DNA of 49,140 nt from Gemmatimonadota bacterium (GTDB taxonomy: Bacteria > Gemmatimonadota > Gemmatimonadetes > Gemmatimonadales > Gemmatimonadaceae): the NCBI GenBank assembly GCA_003223425.1, contig QHVA01000069.1:1-49140 (forward strand), given 5' to 3'. The translations under genes and the position numbers were made by a program. The notes below the pieces were generated by a model that was given only the letters and a program-made list of their open reading frames with translations, made no database searches and was not told the origin of the DNA. Positions within the stretch are counted from its first letter, which is position 1. Each line of letters starts with the position of its first letter. Positions 23,211 to 31,981 of the stretch are shown here, in pieces.

Positions 23211-25180
23211 TGTGTGGAATCGCCGGGATTGCCAGGCAATCGCGAGCAGGGGTCACGGTCGATTCACTCGGCCGGATGGCTGCAGCCATCCGGCACCGTG
23301 GACCCGACGGCTACGGCTTTTACGTCGGACGCCGCGTCGGCTTGGCGCACGTGCGCCTCAGTATCATCGATCTCGCGGGTGGCGCGCAGCCGCTGACGAA
23401 CGAGGACGGACAGATCGTCGTGTCCTACAATGGTGAGATATACAACCATCCCGAGCTTCGCCGGCAGCTCGAAGAACGCGGTCACGTCTTTCGTACTCAC
23501 TCGGACACGGAAGTACTCGTTCACGGCTACGAAGAATGGGGCACCGAGGTTCTCCATCGACTAAACGGCCAGTTCGCGTTCGCGATCTACGACAGGAATC
23601 GTGAGACGGTGTTCGTCGCGCGTGACCGGTTCGGTGTGAGACCGCTGTTCTATGCGCAGCGCAATGGTAATTTCTATTTCGGATCCGAGATCAAGGCAAT
23701 TCTTGCCAGTGGTGAAGTGGAGGCCACGCTCGATCAGCGCGGTTTGGACGAGGTGCTCACCTTCTGGGGTGCGCGGCCTCCGCGCACAGCGTTCGACGGC
23801 ATTGCGTCGCTGGAACCCGGCACTTACGGCATCTGGAAGGATGGAGCGCTTTGGCTCCGCCACTATTACGAGCTCGACTACCCTGAAGCTTCGGACGAGC
23901 CTGTCGACGTAATCGAGCAGCTCGACGAGCTCATGCTTCGCAGCGTCGGAATGAGAATGCGCGCCGACGTGCCAGTGGGCGCGTACGTGAGTGGGGGACT
24001 GGACTCGTCAATCACGGCTTCGCTGGCGGCAACCGCTTCGCCGCACACGCTCCGCAGCTTTTCGATCGCGTTCGAGGACCCTCGCTTCGACGAGAGCGTT
24101 TACCAGCGCGAGGTTGCCGCCGCGATCGGCAGTATCCATGAAGTTGCTTCGATTGGGTCGCAAAGCATCGCGGAAATTTTCCCGAAAGTCCTTTGGCAAA
24201 GCGAGACTCCGCTTCTTCGAACCGCGCCTGTCCCGATGTATCAGCTCGCCAAGCTGACGAAGCAGTCGGGGATCAAGGTCGTGCTTACCGGTGAGGGGGC
24301 CGACGAGCTTTTTCTTGGCTACGATTTGTTCAAGGAGGTTTCGGTGCGTCGGTTTTGCCTGCGACGTCCGGAATCGGTGTATCGGCAGCGGCTCTTCGAC
24401 CGATTGTATCCCTATCTCTCGGTGCCCAATCGGGGAGGCGAATTCTGGCGTCGCTTCTTCCTGGAGGCGGGACAACCGAGTGACCCGCTGTTTTCGCACC
24501 TGCCGCGTTTCCTTCTCAGCTCTCGGACCAAGGAGTTCTACACTCCCGAGTTCAGGACGGGGCTCGGGGGGATCGATGTGATCGCAGAGTTGCGGGCGTC
24601 GCTGCCGACCAGATTTTTCGCCTGGTCGCCGCTGAACAGGGCTGCATACCTCGAGATGACAACGTTGCTGTCGACCTACCTCCTAAGCTCACAGGGGGAT
24701 CGAATGGCGATGGCGCACGGAGTTGAGGGACGGTTTCCGTTTCTCGATCACCGGCTGTTCGAGTTTGCAGCAGCGCTTCCAACCGGGTCTCGACTGCGGG
24801 GGCTGCGCGAGAAGGAAGTCCTCCGCCGGTGGGCAGCCCGAGTGCTACCACCTCGTATCAAGGCGCGCGGGAAGCAGCCATATCGCGCTCCCGATGCGCC
24901 AAGCTTCTTCACATCCGGTGCGCCCGAGTGGATAGCGGATCACCTCACCGCGGACGCATTGAAGCGCGTCGGAGTGTTCTCGCCTATGGCGGTCGCCGGT
25001 CTCCTCCGCCGCTGCCGCTCAGGACTCGCGACGAGCTTCAGAGAGAACCAGGCGATGGTCGGCGTCCTTTCAACGCAGTTGTGGCACCACCAGTTCATAG
25101 AGAGCGCGCACCGCGTCGTTCCGTTGGGGGCTGGCAAAGCATCGGTTCTTCTCGGCGACAACGCGCCAATCCTTACTTGA
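23210..25180 (+). CDS. Asparagine synthase-like glutamine amidotransferase
   Basis: This 656-residue enzyme has an N-terminal class II glutaminase domain with catalytic Cys2 (MCGIAGI) and the conserved SYNGEIYNH segment. A C-terminal synthetase domain has the PP-loop SGGLDSS (261-267) and the segment TGEGADELFLGYD. It should take ammonia from glutamine and amidate a carboxylate by way of an adenylate. Homologs of this length are frequent in exosortase-A polysaccharide loci, where the substrate is not free aspartate for protein synthesis. The start overlaps the NAD-synthase-like gene by one base, and the acyl carrier protein follows 23 bases after the stop. The full set of motifs suggests activity. 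Confidence 0.9.
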   Translation: MCGIAGIARQSRAGVTVDSLGRMAAAIRHRGPDGYGFYVGRRVGLAHVRLSIIDLAGGAQPLTNEDGQIVVSYNGEIYNHPELRRQLEERGHVFRTHSDTEVLVHGYEEWGTEVLHRLNGQFAFAIYDRNRETVFVARDRFGVRPLFYAQRNGNFYFGSEIKAILASGEVEATLDQRGLDEVLTFWGARPPRTAFDGIASLEPGTYGIWKDGALWLRHYYELDYPEASDEPVDVIEQLDELMLRSVGMRMRADVPVGAYVSGGLDSSITASLAATASPHTLRSFSIAFEDPRFDESVYQREVAAAIGSIHEVASIGSQSIAEIFPKVLWQSETPLLRTAPVPMYQLAKLTKQSGIKVVLTGEGADELFLGYDLFKEVSVRRFCLRRPESVYRQRLFDRLYPYLSVPNRGGEFWRRFFLEAGQPSDPLFSHLPRFLLSSRTKEFYTPEFRTGLGGIDVIAELRASLPTRFFAWSPLNRAAYLEMTTLLSTYLLSSQGDRMAMAHGVEGRFPFLDHRLFEFAAALPTGSRLRGLREKEVLRRWAARVLPPRIKARGKQPYRAPDAPSFFTSGAPEWIADHLTADALKRVGVFSPMAVAGLLRRCRSGLATSFRENQAMVGVLSTQLWHHQFIESAHRVVPLGAGKASVLLGDNAPILT

Positions 25181-25203
25181 ACACCAATTTCCCGAACCCG
25201 CCA

Positions 25204-25533
25204 ATGCACAGGACTGAAATCATCGACGCCGACGCACCTACGATTGAATCCGACCCCGCACCCGGCATCTCGGAAGCGGCGATCGTGTCTAGAGTGCGGT
25301 CTTTCGTTCACGAGAATTTCCTCTACATGATGCCCGACTTCGAGCTCGCAGATGACGATCGTCTGTTAGAGAAGGGAGTCGTCGACTCTATGGGCATTGC
25401 CGAGATGATCTCGTTCATCGAAGCCGAGTTCGGAGTATTCGCTACTGAGGCCGAGATCAGCGAGGCGAATTTCGGGTCGCTTCGCGCGATTGCTCGTTTC
25501 GTTGCCGCGAAGCAGCCATACGCCGTGGGCTAG
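25204..25533 (+). CDS. Acyl carrier protein
   Basis: This 109-residue carrier protein has the phosphopantetheine site GVVDSMGIAEMI, with attachment Ser62. About 25 residues precede the carrier fold, more than in fatty-acid ACP. It lies between the amidotransferase and an SGNH-like gene, and an acyl-AMP ligase is encoded nearby, so it probably holds an activated acid for decorating a polysaccharide. The ATG at 25204 is used; the frame is open further upstream inside the amidotransferase gene but that extension has no support. Confidence 0.88.
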   Translation: MHRTEIIDADAPTIESDPAPGISEAAIVSRVRSFVHENFLYMMPDFELADDDRLLEKGVVDSMGIAEMISFIEAEFGVFATEAEISEANFGSLRAIARFVAAKQPYAVG

Positions 25534-25548
25534 GTCGATTCGAAGCCA

Positions 25549-26352
25549 ATGTGGAGTAAACCTGTTGCGATCATGATCGCCGCATCTCTCTCCGTGCCGT
25601 TGTCGCGGATCGACGCGCCCGAACCCCAGTCGAGACACGTCGAAAACTGGCGCGCGGTGGCACGACGCGCTGTTTACTTCGGTCATCAGTCGGTGGGTGC
25701 GGACATCGTAGATGGAATCGAGCATCTCAACAAAGAGCTCGCCCTCGGCTTGCGCATCGTTCAGACATACGAGCCCTCTGCGATCGCCCATCCAGCGTTC
25801 GTGCACTTTCTCGCCGGCGTGAACCAGCATCCGCTGTCGAAAAACGTGGCCATGCTCAACGTTCTTGCCGCACGTCCTCGCGCCGATAGCGCAATCGTGC
25901 TGCTGAAGTATTGTTATGTCGACATCGACCGCGATACTGATGTCCAGGCTTTGTTCGCGTCGTACCGCACCGCGGTCAGCCAGATTCGCTCACGTTTCCC
26001 CGATGTCACCATTGTGCACACCACGGTGCCTGTGACCACCGTCGAAAGCGTGCTCAAGGGACAAGTGAAGCGCTTGCTAGGTAGAGGCTCCGTGCGGCAG
26101 GATGCCATCGCCCGGGGACGTTACAACGCGCTCGTACGGGCCGCATTTGCGGGACGAGAGCCCCTCTTCGACATCGCGCGGGTCGAGGCAACGCGCTCCG
26201 ACGGAAGCCGCGCGGGGTTTGTGATTAATGGTCAGACAATCGAAACGCTAGCACCGGAGAATACGCGTGACGGGGGGCACCTCAACACTCGCGGCCAAAG
26301 AATAGTCGCGAGCGAGCTGCTCAACGTTCTCGCAGGAGCAATCAGAGACTGA
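25549..26352 (+). CDS. Exported SGNH-hydrolase-like protein
   Basis: This 267-residue protein begins with a signal-like hydrophobic segment (VAIMIAASLSVPL, about 6-18). It has an SGNH-type arrangement. The usual GDS block is replaced by FGHQSVG (44-50) with candidate nucleophile Ser48, and the C-terminal block DGGHLNTRGQRIVA supplies an Asp-x-x-His pair. A mid-protein VLLKYCYVDI could be the third block. Related proteins remove or transfer acyl groups on polysaccharides. It starts 15 bases after the carrier-protein stop and ends directly against the next ATG. Acyl-esterase or transferase activity is inferred. Confidence 0.7.
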   Translation: MWSKPVAIMIAASLSVPLSRIDAPEPQSRHVENWRAVARRAVYFGHQSVGADIVDGIEHLNKELALGLRIVQTYEPSAIAHPAFVHFLAGVNQHPLSKNVAMLNVLAARPRADSAIVLLKYCYVDIDRDTDVQALFASYRTAVSQIRSRFPDVTIVHTTVPVTTVESVLKGQVKRLLGRGSVRQDAIARGRYNALVRAAFAGREPLFDIARVEATRSDGSRAGFVINGQTIETLAPENTRDGGHLNTRGQRIVASELLNVLAGAIRD

Positions 26353-27159
26353 ATGAGTACCCGACGCTCTCCCTTCGCCAAGCCGCTGGTTCACCAGCCG
26401 CCTGGGGTTTATGAACCGTTCAAACTTTGTCTGATCCGGCTGCTTCGCGCATCGCTAGGATTGCTTCCCGACGGCTGGCTGCGTGACAACCGCCGACTCG
26501 CCGCACTCTCGGAAAAACTGGAATTGGCTGACTGGTGGCGCAGTGACGGGCTCGCATACAGGGTGTTGCGCGCGAGAAAGATGGGAATGAAAGTGGGCGA
26601 GCGATGCCGGCTGTACTCCCTGCAGATCGCGTCGGAAGCCGAGCTTGTCGAGCTTGGCGACGACGTGATCGTGTCGGGCGACGTGATGTTCGTTACCCAC
26701 GACGGTGCCATCCACGCGGCGCGCGACAAGTTTCCCGACGCTAACGGACACTACGGTCGGATCCGAATCGGCAACGGCTGCTTCCTCGGTATGCGTTCGA
26801 CGATACTGCCGGGGGTAGAGCTTGGCGACAACTGCGTTGTGGCCGCGGGCGCGACGGTGATGGACAGCTTCCCTGCAAACTCAGTTATCGCGGGTAACCC
26901 GGCCACGTATGTCTGCTCGACATCCATCTACATGGAGCTCAGACGCCACAGCGTCGCCACCATTTACGATGCGCTCTATCCTTTCCCTTTGAAAATGCCG
27001 CCGGATTTGCTCGCAGCCCGGATGGCGAATGTTCCCTACAAACTTCCCCGTCGCCGTGAGAAGCGAGGCCCTCCATCGATAACTCCAAATCCGGACTTCC
27101 GCGGAAACGGAGTCGCTGGGCTTCATCGGCACGATCAGGCCGAGGAAGCGGGTAAGTGA
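26353..27159 (+). CDS. Hexapeptide-repeat (left-handed beta helix) acyltransferase, copy 1
   Basis: This 268-residue protein has a helical N-terminus (1-80) and a left-handed beta helix with hexapeptide turns such as VELGDDVIVSGDVMF, IRIGNGCFLGMRSTI and VELGDNCVVAAGATV, ending in VIAGNPA. This is the fold of sugar O-acetyltransferases that use acetyl-CoA. The catalytic-type histidine is probably in THDGAIH. It is clearly related to the protein at 46096-46758 (shared THDGAIH, NGxYGRIxIG, GNPA). The stop overlaps the following glycosyltransferase by four bases (GTGA). A tail of about 40 polar residues follows the fold. Confidence 0.87.
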   Translation: MSTRRSPFAKPLVHQPPGVYEPFKLCLIRLLRASLGLLPDGWLRDNRRLAALSEKLELADWWRSDGLAYRVLRARKMGMKVGERCRLYSLQIASEAELVELGDDVIVSGDVMFVTHDGAIHAARDKFPDANGHYGRIRIGNGCFLGMRSTILPGVELGDNCVVAAGATVMDSFPANSVIAGNPATYVCSTSIYMELRRHSVATIYDALYPFPLKMPPDLLAARMANVPYKLPRRREKRGPPSITPNPDFRGNGVAGLHRHDQAEEAGK

Positions 27160-28322
27160 CGTTTTCGCTGGCCTTCATCGCTGAAGGAGATGCGAACACC
27201 ACTGAGTGCTGGTCGGGGTCGGGACGTGCTTTCGTCGAGGCTCTCCGTGCAGCGGGTGCTCGGGTAGATATTTACGACGCCGAGCTGAAGTCATGGCCGC
27301 GGGCCGCGGCAGCGGCGTTGTCCTATCATCCGACCAAAGCTCGGTGGCGGCAGCGCTACGGTTTGGGTGGCCTTCCGTTTCGCGCTCGCTCGGCGAGAGC
27401 CAATCGCGCCCTCAACTCGGCGGATTGCAAGTACGATGCGATCATACAGGTGGGTGCGACCTTCATGGTCAGCAGCGCAGCACGCCGGAAGGCTCCCTAC
27501 GTTCTGTACTGCGACTCGAATCTCGCGTACGCGACCCGCGGTGCGCCGTACTCTTCTGCGAGTCGACTCGCACCGGGGGAGCTTCAAGCAGCTCTCCAGC
27601 GGGAGCGTCGCGTCTATGATGCCGTCGACAGGATCTGGACGATGAGCAACGCGCTGGCAGCCTCGTTCCAGGACGATTTTGAACAGCCCGGAGAAAAGAT
27701 CACCACGATTTATGCGGGCGCGAACAACTCTCCCCAGCCAGTTCCAGCTGAAAGAGCGCGCTCCCGAATCCTTTTCGTCGGCAAGGACCATTACCGGAAG
27801 GGAAGTGACGTTCTCCTCAGCGCTTTTGAAATCGTGCGCCGCGAGATTCCCGAGGTGGAGCTGCATATGGTCGGTGGAATGCCGGTGGGCGCCGTTGGTC
27901 CCGGGATAGTCGTTCACGGAATTATTTCTCGCGCGTCGGTCGCAGGCAGTCGTCTCTTCGACCATCTCTTTGCGACGTCAACGATCTTTTGCATGCCTTC
28001 GCGTTACGAGCCCTTCGGGATTGCGTTTGTCGAGGCAATGCGGGCCGGCCTTCCGTGCATCGGAACGAGGCGCTGGGCTATGCCGGAGATCATCGACGAC
28101 GGACAAACCGGGTGGCTCGTGCCCGATGGATCCGTCGACGATCTCGCGCGGACACTGATAGTTGCGCTTCGTAACCCGGAAGAATGCGCGCGCAGGGGCG
28201 CATTGGGGCGCGAGCGCAGCCTAGCCGAATTTACCTGGGAACGCGCCGCGGCGCGCGCCATCGAGGACATCCGCCGAATCCGCGAAACTGCCGGCACCAG
28301 CTCGATTGCGGCGGCAAGCTGA
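27156..28322 (+). CDS. Glycosyltransferase, GT4-like (GT-B fold)
   Basis: This 388-residue protein has the C-terminal Rossmann half of GT4 enzymes: ILFVGKDHYRKGSDVLLSAF, then CMPSRYEPFGIAFVEAMRAGLPCIG, with the EPFGIAFVE motif binding the nucleotide sugar. A WAMPEIIDDGQTGWLV segment completes the family pattern. The N-terminal half begins FSLAFIAEGDANTTECWSG. The GTG start overlaps the acyltransferase stop, and a second glycosyltransferase follows eight bases later. The donor and acceptor sugars cannot be read from sequence. Confidence 0.9.
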   Translation: MTFSLAFIAEGDANTTECWSGSGRAFVEALRAAGARVDIYDAELKSWPRAAAAALSYHPTKARWRQRYGLGGLPFRARSARANRALNSADCKYDAIIQVGATFMVSSAARRKAPYVLYCDSNLAYATRGAPYSSASRLAPGELQAALQRERRVYDAVDRIWTMSNALAASFQDDFEQPGEKITTIYAGANNSPQPVPAERARSRILFVGKDHYRKGSDVLLSAFEIVRREIPEVELHMVGGMPVGAVGPGIVVHGIISRASVAGSRLFDHLFATSTIFCMPSRYEPFGIAFVEAMRAGLPCIGTRRWAMPEIIDDGQTGWLVPDGSVDDLARTLIVALRNPEECARRGALGRERSLAEFTWERAAARAIEDIRRIRETAGTSSIAAAS

Positions 28323-28330
28323 CAGCATCA

Positions 28331-29533
28331 ATGCGAATTTGCAAAATCTGGGATTCCGAATACCCGTGGGACGTGCGTGTCGAGAAAGTCGCTCGCTCGT
28401 TGACAGACGCCGGCCACAAAGTCCACCTCGTGGCCCGCAACCGCGACTGGCGACGTGAGCGGGAATCGCTCGCCGAGGCCGAGATACATCGGCTGAAGCC
28501 CTGGCGCATGGTGGGCAAGCGACTCGACACAGCCACGATGTTTCCTGCGTTCTTCAACCCACGATGGATTTCCGCGGTCATGCGGACCGCGCGCGCTAAC
28601 AAAGTGCAAATGTTGCTCGTTCGCGATCTTCCTCTCGCGCCCACAGCTATTTGGGCAGCACGGCGGCTGCACGTTCCCGTCGTGCTCGACATGGCGGAGA
28701 ATTATCCAGCAATGATGCGAGGGTTGTGGGATGCCGGTGTTCAAAGACGCACCGACTTCCTGGTGCGAAACCCGCGAGCAGCGGCGGCGGTCGAACGCTG
28801 GGTGCTTGAGCGCGTGGATCATGTTCTCGTGGTCGTCGACGAATCACGAGAGAGACTGCAGCAGCTGGGAGTGCCAGCAGAGCGAATGACCGTCGTCTCG
28901 AACACTCCTTCAATTTCGCGGCTTCGGGAAGTCTCTCCCAAACTCCACAATGACGGAGATCAACTCGAGCTCATTTATCTGGGTTTGCTGGAGGCTCCTC
29001 GAGGGATTGGCGTCCTAATCGATGCCGTGGCCATGGCGCGGCGCGCTGGCGTGCGGGCGAGACTTACGGTCCTTGGCGACGGCCGGGAGCGACGCAACTT
29101 TGAAGAACGAGCACGCCGACTAGGGTTGGACGAGGAAACGATCCGGTTTCGGGGTCGAGTTCCCTATTCTGACGCCTTGCAGCTCCTGCAGACTGCCGAC
29201 GTTGGTGTTGTGCCTCACACCGCCAACGAAAGCTGGAACACTACCGTCCCGAACAAGCTTTTTGACTACATGGCGGCCGGGTTGGCAGTGCTGACCTCCA
29301 GTGCAAAACCGGCTGCGCGAATTGTGCGCGAAACGGGCGCGGGTGTGGTTTTTCAGGACGGTGCAGTAGCAGACTGTGCGGCTGCTATCGGTAGTCTCTC
29401 CCGTTCTGCATTCCGAGCGGGTTGCGGCGCGAATGGACGCCATGCAGTGCTAAGTCGATTTCACTGGGAACGCGATGCGTCAGAAATGCTCGGCGCGCTT
29501 GACCGTGTTGTGGCGGGATCGAGTCGAATATGA
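28331..29533 (+). CDS. Glycosyltransferase, GT4-like
   Basis: This 400-residue GT-B enzyme begins MRICKIWDSEYPWDVRVEK, the start type of sugar-adding GT4 enzymes in polysaccharide loci. It has LIYLGLLEAPRGIGVLIDA and, in the C-terminal half, DVGVVPHTANESWNTTVPNK followed by LFDYMAAGLAVLTS, with LxPNK/FDYMAAG replacing the more usual E-x7-E pattern. The ATG at 28331 is chosen because upstream sequence to 28184 overlaps the preceding gene and lacks support. Its stop overlaps the deacetylase start by four bases (ATGA). Confidence 0.9.
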   Translation: MRICKIWDSEYPWDVRVEKVARSLTDAGHKVHLVARNRDWRRERESLAEAEIHRLKPWRMVGKRLDTATMFPAFFNPRWISAVMRTARANKVQMLLVRDLPLAPTAIWAARRLHVPVVLDMAENYPAMMRGLWDAGVQRRTDFLVRNPRAAAAVERWVLERVDHVLVVVDESRERLQQLGVPAERMTVVSNTPSISRLREVSPKLHNDGDQLELIYLGLLEAPRGIGVLIDAVAMARRAGVRARLTVLGDGRERRNFEERARRLGLDEETIRFRGRVPYSDALQLLQTADVGVVPHTANESWNTTVPNKLFDYMAAGLAVLTSSAKPAARIVRETGAGVVFQDGAVADCAAAIGSLSRSAFRAGCGANGRHAVLSRFHWERDASEMLGALDRVVAGSSRI

Positions 29534-30522
29534 GTACGTGGTCGTTGCTCGAGCGCGCTTTCGGGTGGGGCGGAATTGTCGCCTATCACGGCATTGGCGA
29601 CGCTCCCCGCGCCGCGGTCATGCACGTATCGCCTCCTCGACTGAGGGCTCAGTTGACCTACCTTCACGAACGCTATACGGTCGTACCTCTTCGAGAGCTT
29701 GTATCGCGCTGGCACGCGCGTCTCTCAACGCGAGGCTGCGTCGCTATCACTTTCGACGATGCGTACGCCGGCGTGTCGGTATACGCGCTACCCATCATGC
29801 GCGATCTTGAAATCCCGGCCACGGTCTTCGTCACCTCGAGGCATGCGGCGCAAGGCGGTTCGTACTGGTGGGATGATATCGAGCGCGAGCGGGCCGCTTT
29901 GCGGGCAGAGTGGACCGACGAGCATGAGGCCCTTGGCATGCCGCGATACGATCCGATGGACGCCAAGGGCGTGGATCGGATTCGACGTCGGGTCATCTGC
30001 AGCTTCGCCGGCCGTTGGCCTGGCCCGATCGTGCAGCGCGATGACACGGTCTGGAGATCGATGAATTGGGACGAGTTGGCCGCATTGGCGGCTGAACCGC
30101 TGGTGGATTTTGGAGTCCACACACTTTCACATCCCGCACTTCCGCTCCTCTCGTACGCAGAGCAGTTGGCGGAGATGCGCGACAATTTATCGCAGCTCAG
30201 AGAGCGGCTCCCCCGCGTTCTGCCAATCGTGGCGTACCCCTACGGTCTTTACGACAGCACGACTGTGCGTGCGGCCCAAGAGGCAGGAATGGTGGCCGGT
30301 TTGACTATGGAGGGTCGAGCGACAGCCGATCATCCTTCGCCGATGACGGTGCCGCGGGTCGGAGCTGGTGAAATACATTCGCCCCCAAGTCTGGGCCGTA
30401 GGCTGAATCGCGCGCTACGCCCGTTCCTGGTCATTCGTAATCGCGGGTCACACCCGCGAGTACCCAGCGATCCACTCGCGCGGCGATTTGACGGAATCAG
30501 TGCAGAACTTCAAACGACATAG
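29530..30522 (+). CDS. Polysaccharide deacetylase (NodB family)
   Basis: This 330-residue deacetylase differs in type from the one at 16678. The NodB motif is AITFDDAYAG and the histidine pair lies in HTLSHPALP. An ATVFVTS segment and the C-terminal YPYGLYD match the family. There is no clear signal peptide, though the first residues (RAFGWGGIVAYHGIGD) are hydrophobic. It overlaps the preceding glycosyltransferase and is followed, 12 bases on, by a CapK-like ligase. It presumably removes acetyl groups from amino sugars in the same polymer. Confidence 0.87.
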   Translation: MSTWSLLERAFGWGGIVAYHGIGDAPRAAVMHVSPPRLRAQLTYLHERYTVVPLRELVSRWHARLSTRGCVAITFDDAYAGVSVYALPIMRDLEIPATVFVTSRHAAQGGSYWWDDIERERAALRAEWTDEHEALGMPRYDPMDAKGVDRIRRRVICSFAGRWPGPIVQRDDTVWRSMNWDELAALAAEPLVDFGVHTLSHPALPLLSYAEQLAEMRDNLSQLRERLPRVLPIVAYPYGLYDSTTVRAAQEAGMVAGLTMEGRATADHPSPMTVPRVGAGEIHSPPSLGRRLNRALRPFLVIRNRGSHPRVPSDPLARRFDGISAELQTT

Positions 30523-30534
30523 AAAGAGGTAATC

Positions 30535-31932
30535 GTGAATCGAGCGCTACGCACTTACACTGGGGCTCCGGTCTGGATGCAGAATCTGCTCCTCTCTGCA
30601 TATGGTGTACGGCTCCGGAGGCTTCGGTATGGATCGGTGGGACAAAAGAAGCTTGCCTCGCTGCGCGAGTCCCAGTGGATGTCAGCAGAGGAAATCCACC
30701 AGTACCAATTGTCGGTCCTCACCGAGGTTGTCGCACGCGCCGCGTCGGATGTGCCCTTTTATCGTCGCCGGGGCTTGGAAGGGATTGATTTTGAGTCCTT
30801 CGACCAACTGCGGGAGCTGCCGCTGCTGACCAAATCCGAGGTCCAGCGCGCCCGCAGCGAACTGATCTCCGACAAATACAGCCGCAGTCGACTCACCGAA
30901 CTGCACACTGGCGGCACAACGGGCAAGCCACTCGCGATCTATGCGGATCGGGCCACGGTGCAGACCCACTACGCCTTCTTTACGCGATTAAAGGAGTGGG
31001 CTGGGATTCGCGATGGCGAACGGGTTGCGACCTTCGCGGGCCGAACTGTGGTGCCCCCAGGCGCTGGCGAACCATACTGGCGCCACAATCGCACCTCAAA
31101 CACGCTGCTTTGCTCGTCCTTTCACGTCGGACCAGCGACAGCTGCGGCATACGTCAAGGCGCTCGCTGACTTCAGTCCACGATTGATCGACGCTTATCCG
31201 TCGAGCATAGAGCCGATCGTCCGCTTCCTGGCTGACGAGCCGATCAGGCGAGTTAGCCCTGCTGCTGTAATCACTTCATCCGAGACATTGTTTCCAGCCG
31301 TGCGGTCGCTCATAGAGCGCGCCTTCGGTTGTGGTGTCTTCGATTATTATTGCGGGGGCGAGATGGCGGCTTTCATCGCACAGTGCGAAGAAGGCACTTA
31401 TCACGTCGCTCCCGAGTTCGGCGTCGTCGAGCTGCTCGCCGACGGACGACCAGTCGGTCCCGGCGAGCGTGGCGAGATCGTGGCCACGCCGTTCATCAAC
31501 CCTGTCATGCCTCTGCTCCGGTACGCGACGGGTGATTCCGCCGTGCGGGGCTCACAGGCGTGTCCCTGCGGACGCGCGGGGCAAACGATCGAACGTATCG
31601 AGGGTCGCATTGACGACGTGATAGTTACTCCCGAGGGTCATTTTGTCGGTCGCCTCGACTCGATCTTTAAGAGCGTATCTTCAATCTCGGAGACGCGCGT
31701 CATCCAGGACGGAATTGATCACGTGCGGGTCGAGATCGTGACCTCGGAGGGGTTTACCGGCCAGATGCAAGGCGAGCTCGAAACTCAGCTTCGCTTGCGA
31801 CTCGGGCCGACTATGCGAATCGACATCGTTCGCGTCGCGGCAATCGGCCGTACCGAGCGCGGAAAACTCCGCACCATGGTCAATCTGGTGTATCGTCAAA
31901 CTTCCACTGGGGTGCAGAAAATCATAACGTGA
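30535..31932 (+). CDS. Phenylacetate-CoA ligase/CapK-family adenylate-forming protein
   Basis: This 465-residue protein of the PaaK/CapK family has the nucleotide-binding motif TGGTTGKPL, FDYYCGGEMAAFI and LRYATGDSAV. A cysteine pair follows in CPCGR. CapK-type members are common in capsule loci, and their acyl substrate is rarely known. The GTG at 30535 has AGAAAGAGGT just upstream. It ends a plus-strand run that starts at 22212, and its stop lies in the left arm of a strong hairpin. It might activate an acid for attachment to the polymer, in parallel with the ligase at 20370. Confidence 0.87.
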   Translation: MNRALRTYTGAPVWMQNLLLSAYGVRLRRLRYGSVGQKKLASLRESQWMSAEEIHQYQLSVLTEVVARAASDVPFYRRRGLEGIDFESFDQLRELPLLTKSEVQRARSELISDKYSRSRLTELHTGGTTGKPLAIYADRATVQTHYAFFTRLKEWAGIRDGERVATFAGRTVVPPGAGEPYWRHNRTSNTLLCSSFHVGPATAAAYVKALADFSPRLIDAYPSSIEPIVRFLADEPIRRVSPAAVITSSETLFPAVRSLIERAFGCGVFDYYCGGEMAAFIAQCEEGTYHVAPEFGVVELLADGRPVGPGERGEIVATPFINPVMPLLRYATGDSAVRGSQACPCGRAGQTIERIEGRIDDVIVTPEGHFVGRLDSIFKSVSSISETRVIQDGIDHVRVEIVTSEGFTGQMQGELETQLRLRLGPTMRIDIVRVAAIGRTERGKLRTMVNLVYRQTSTGVQKIIT

Positions 31933-31965
31933 GACACGGCTGACCAAGCCACCATGTCTCACGTT
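31926..31965. terminator. Strong bidirectional hairpin between convergent genes
   Basis: AACGTGAGACA pairs perfectly with TGTCTCACGTT, and inside them GGCT pairs with AGCC. The hairpin includes the stop codon of the CapK-like gene and lies 16 bases beyond the stop of the convergent lipoprotein gene. No long T-run follows on either strand. Confidence 0.75.
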
Positions 31966-31981
31966 ACGAGGAAAGAAGCCG

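Noticed and set aside
24829-25203. Upstream extension of the acyl carrier protein frame
   Set aside because: It overlaps the amidotransferase gene and carries no domain; the carrier protein starts at 25204.
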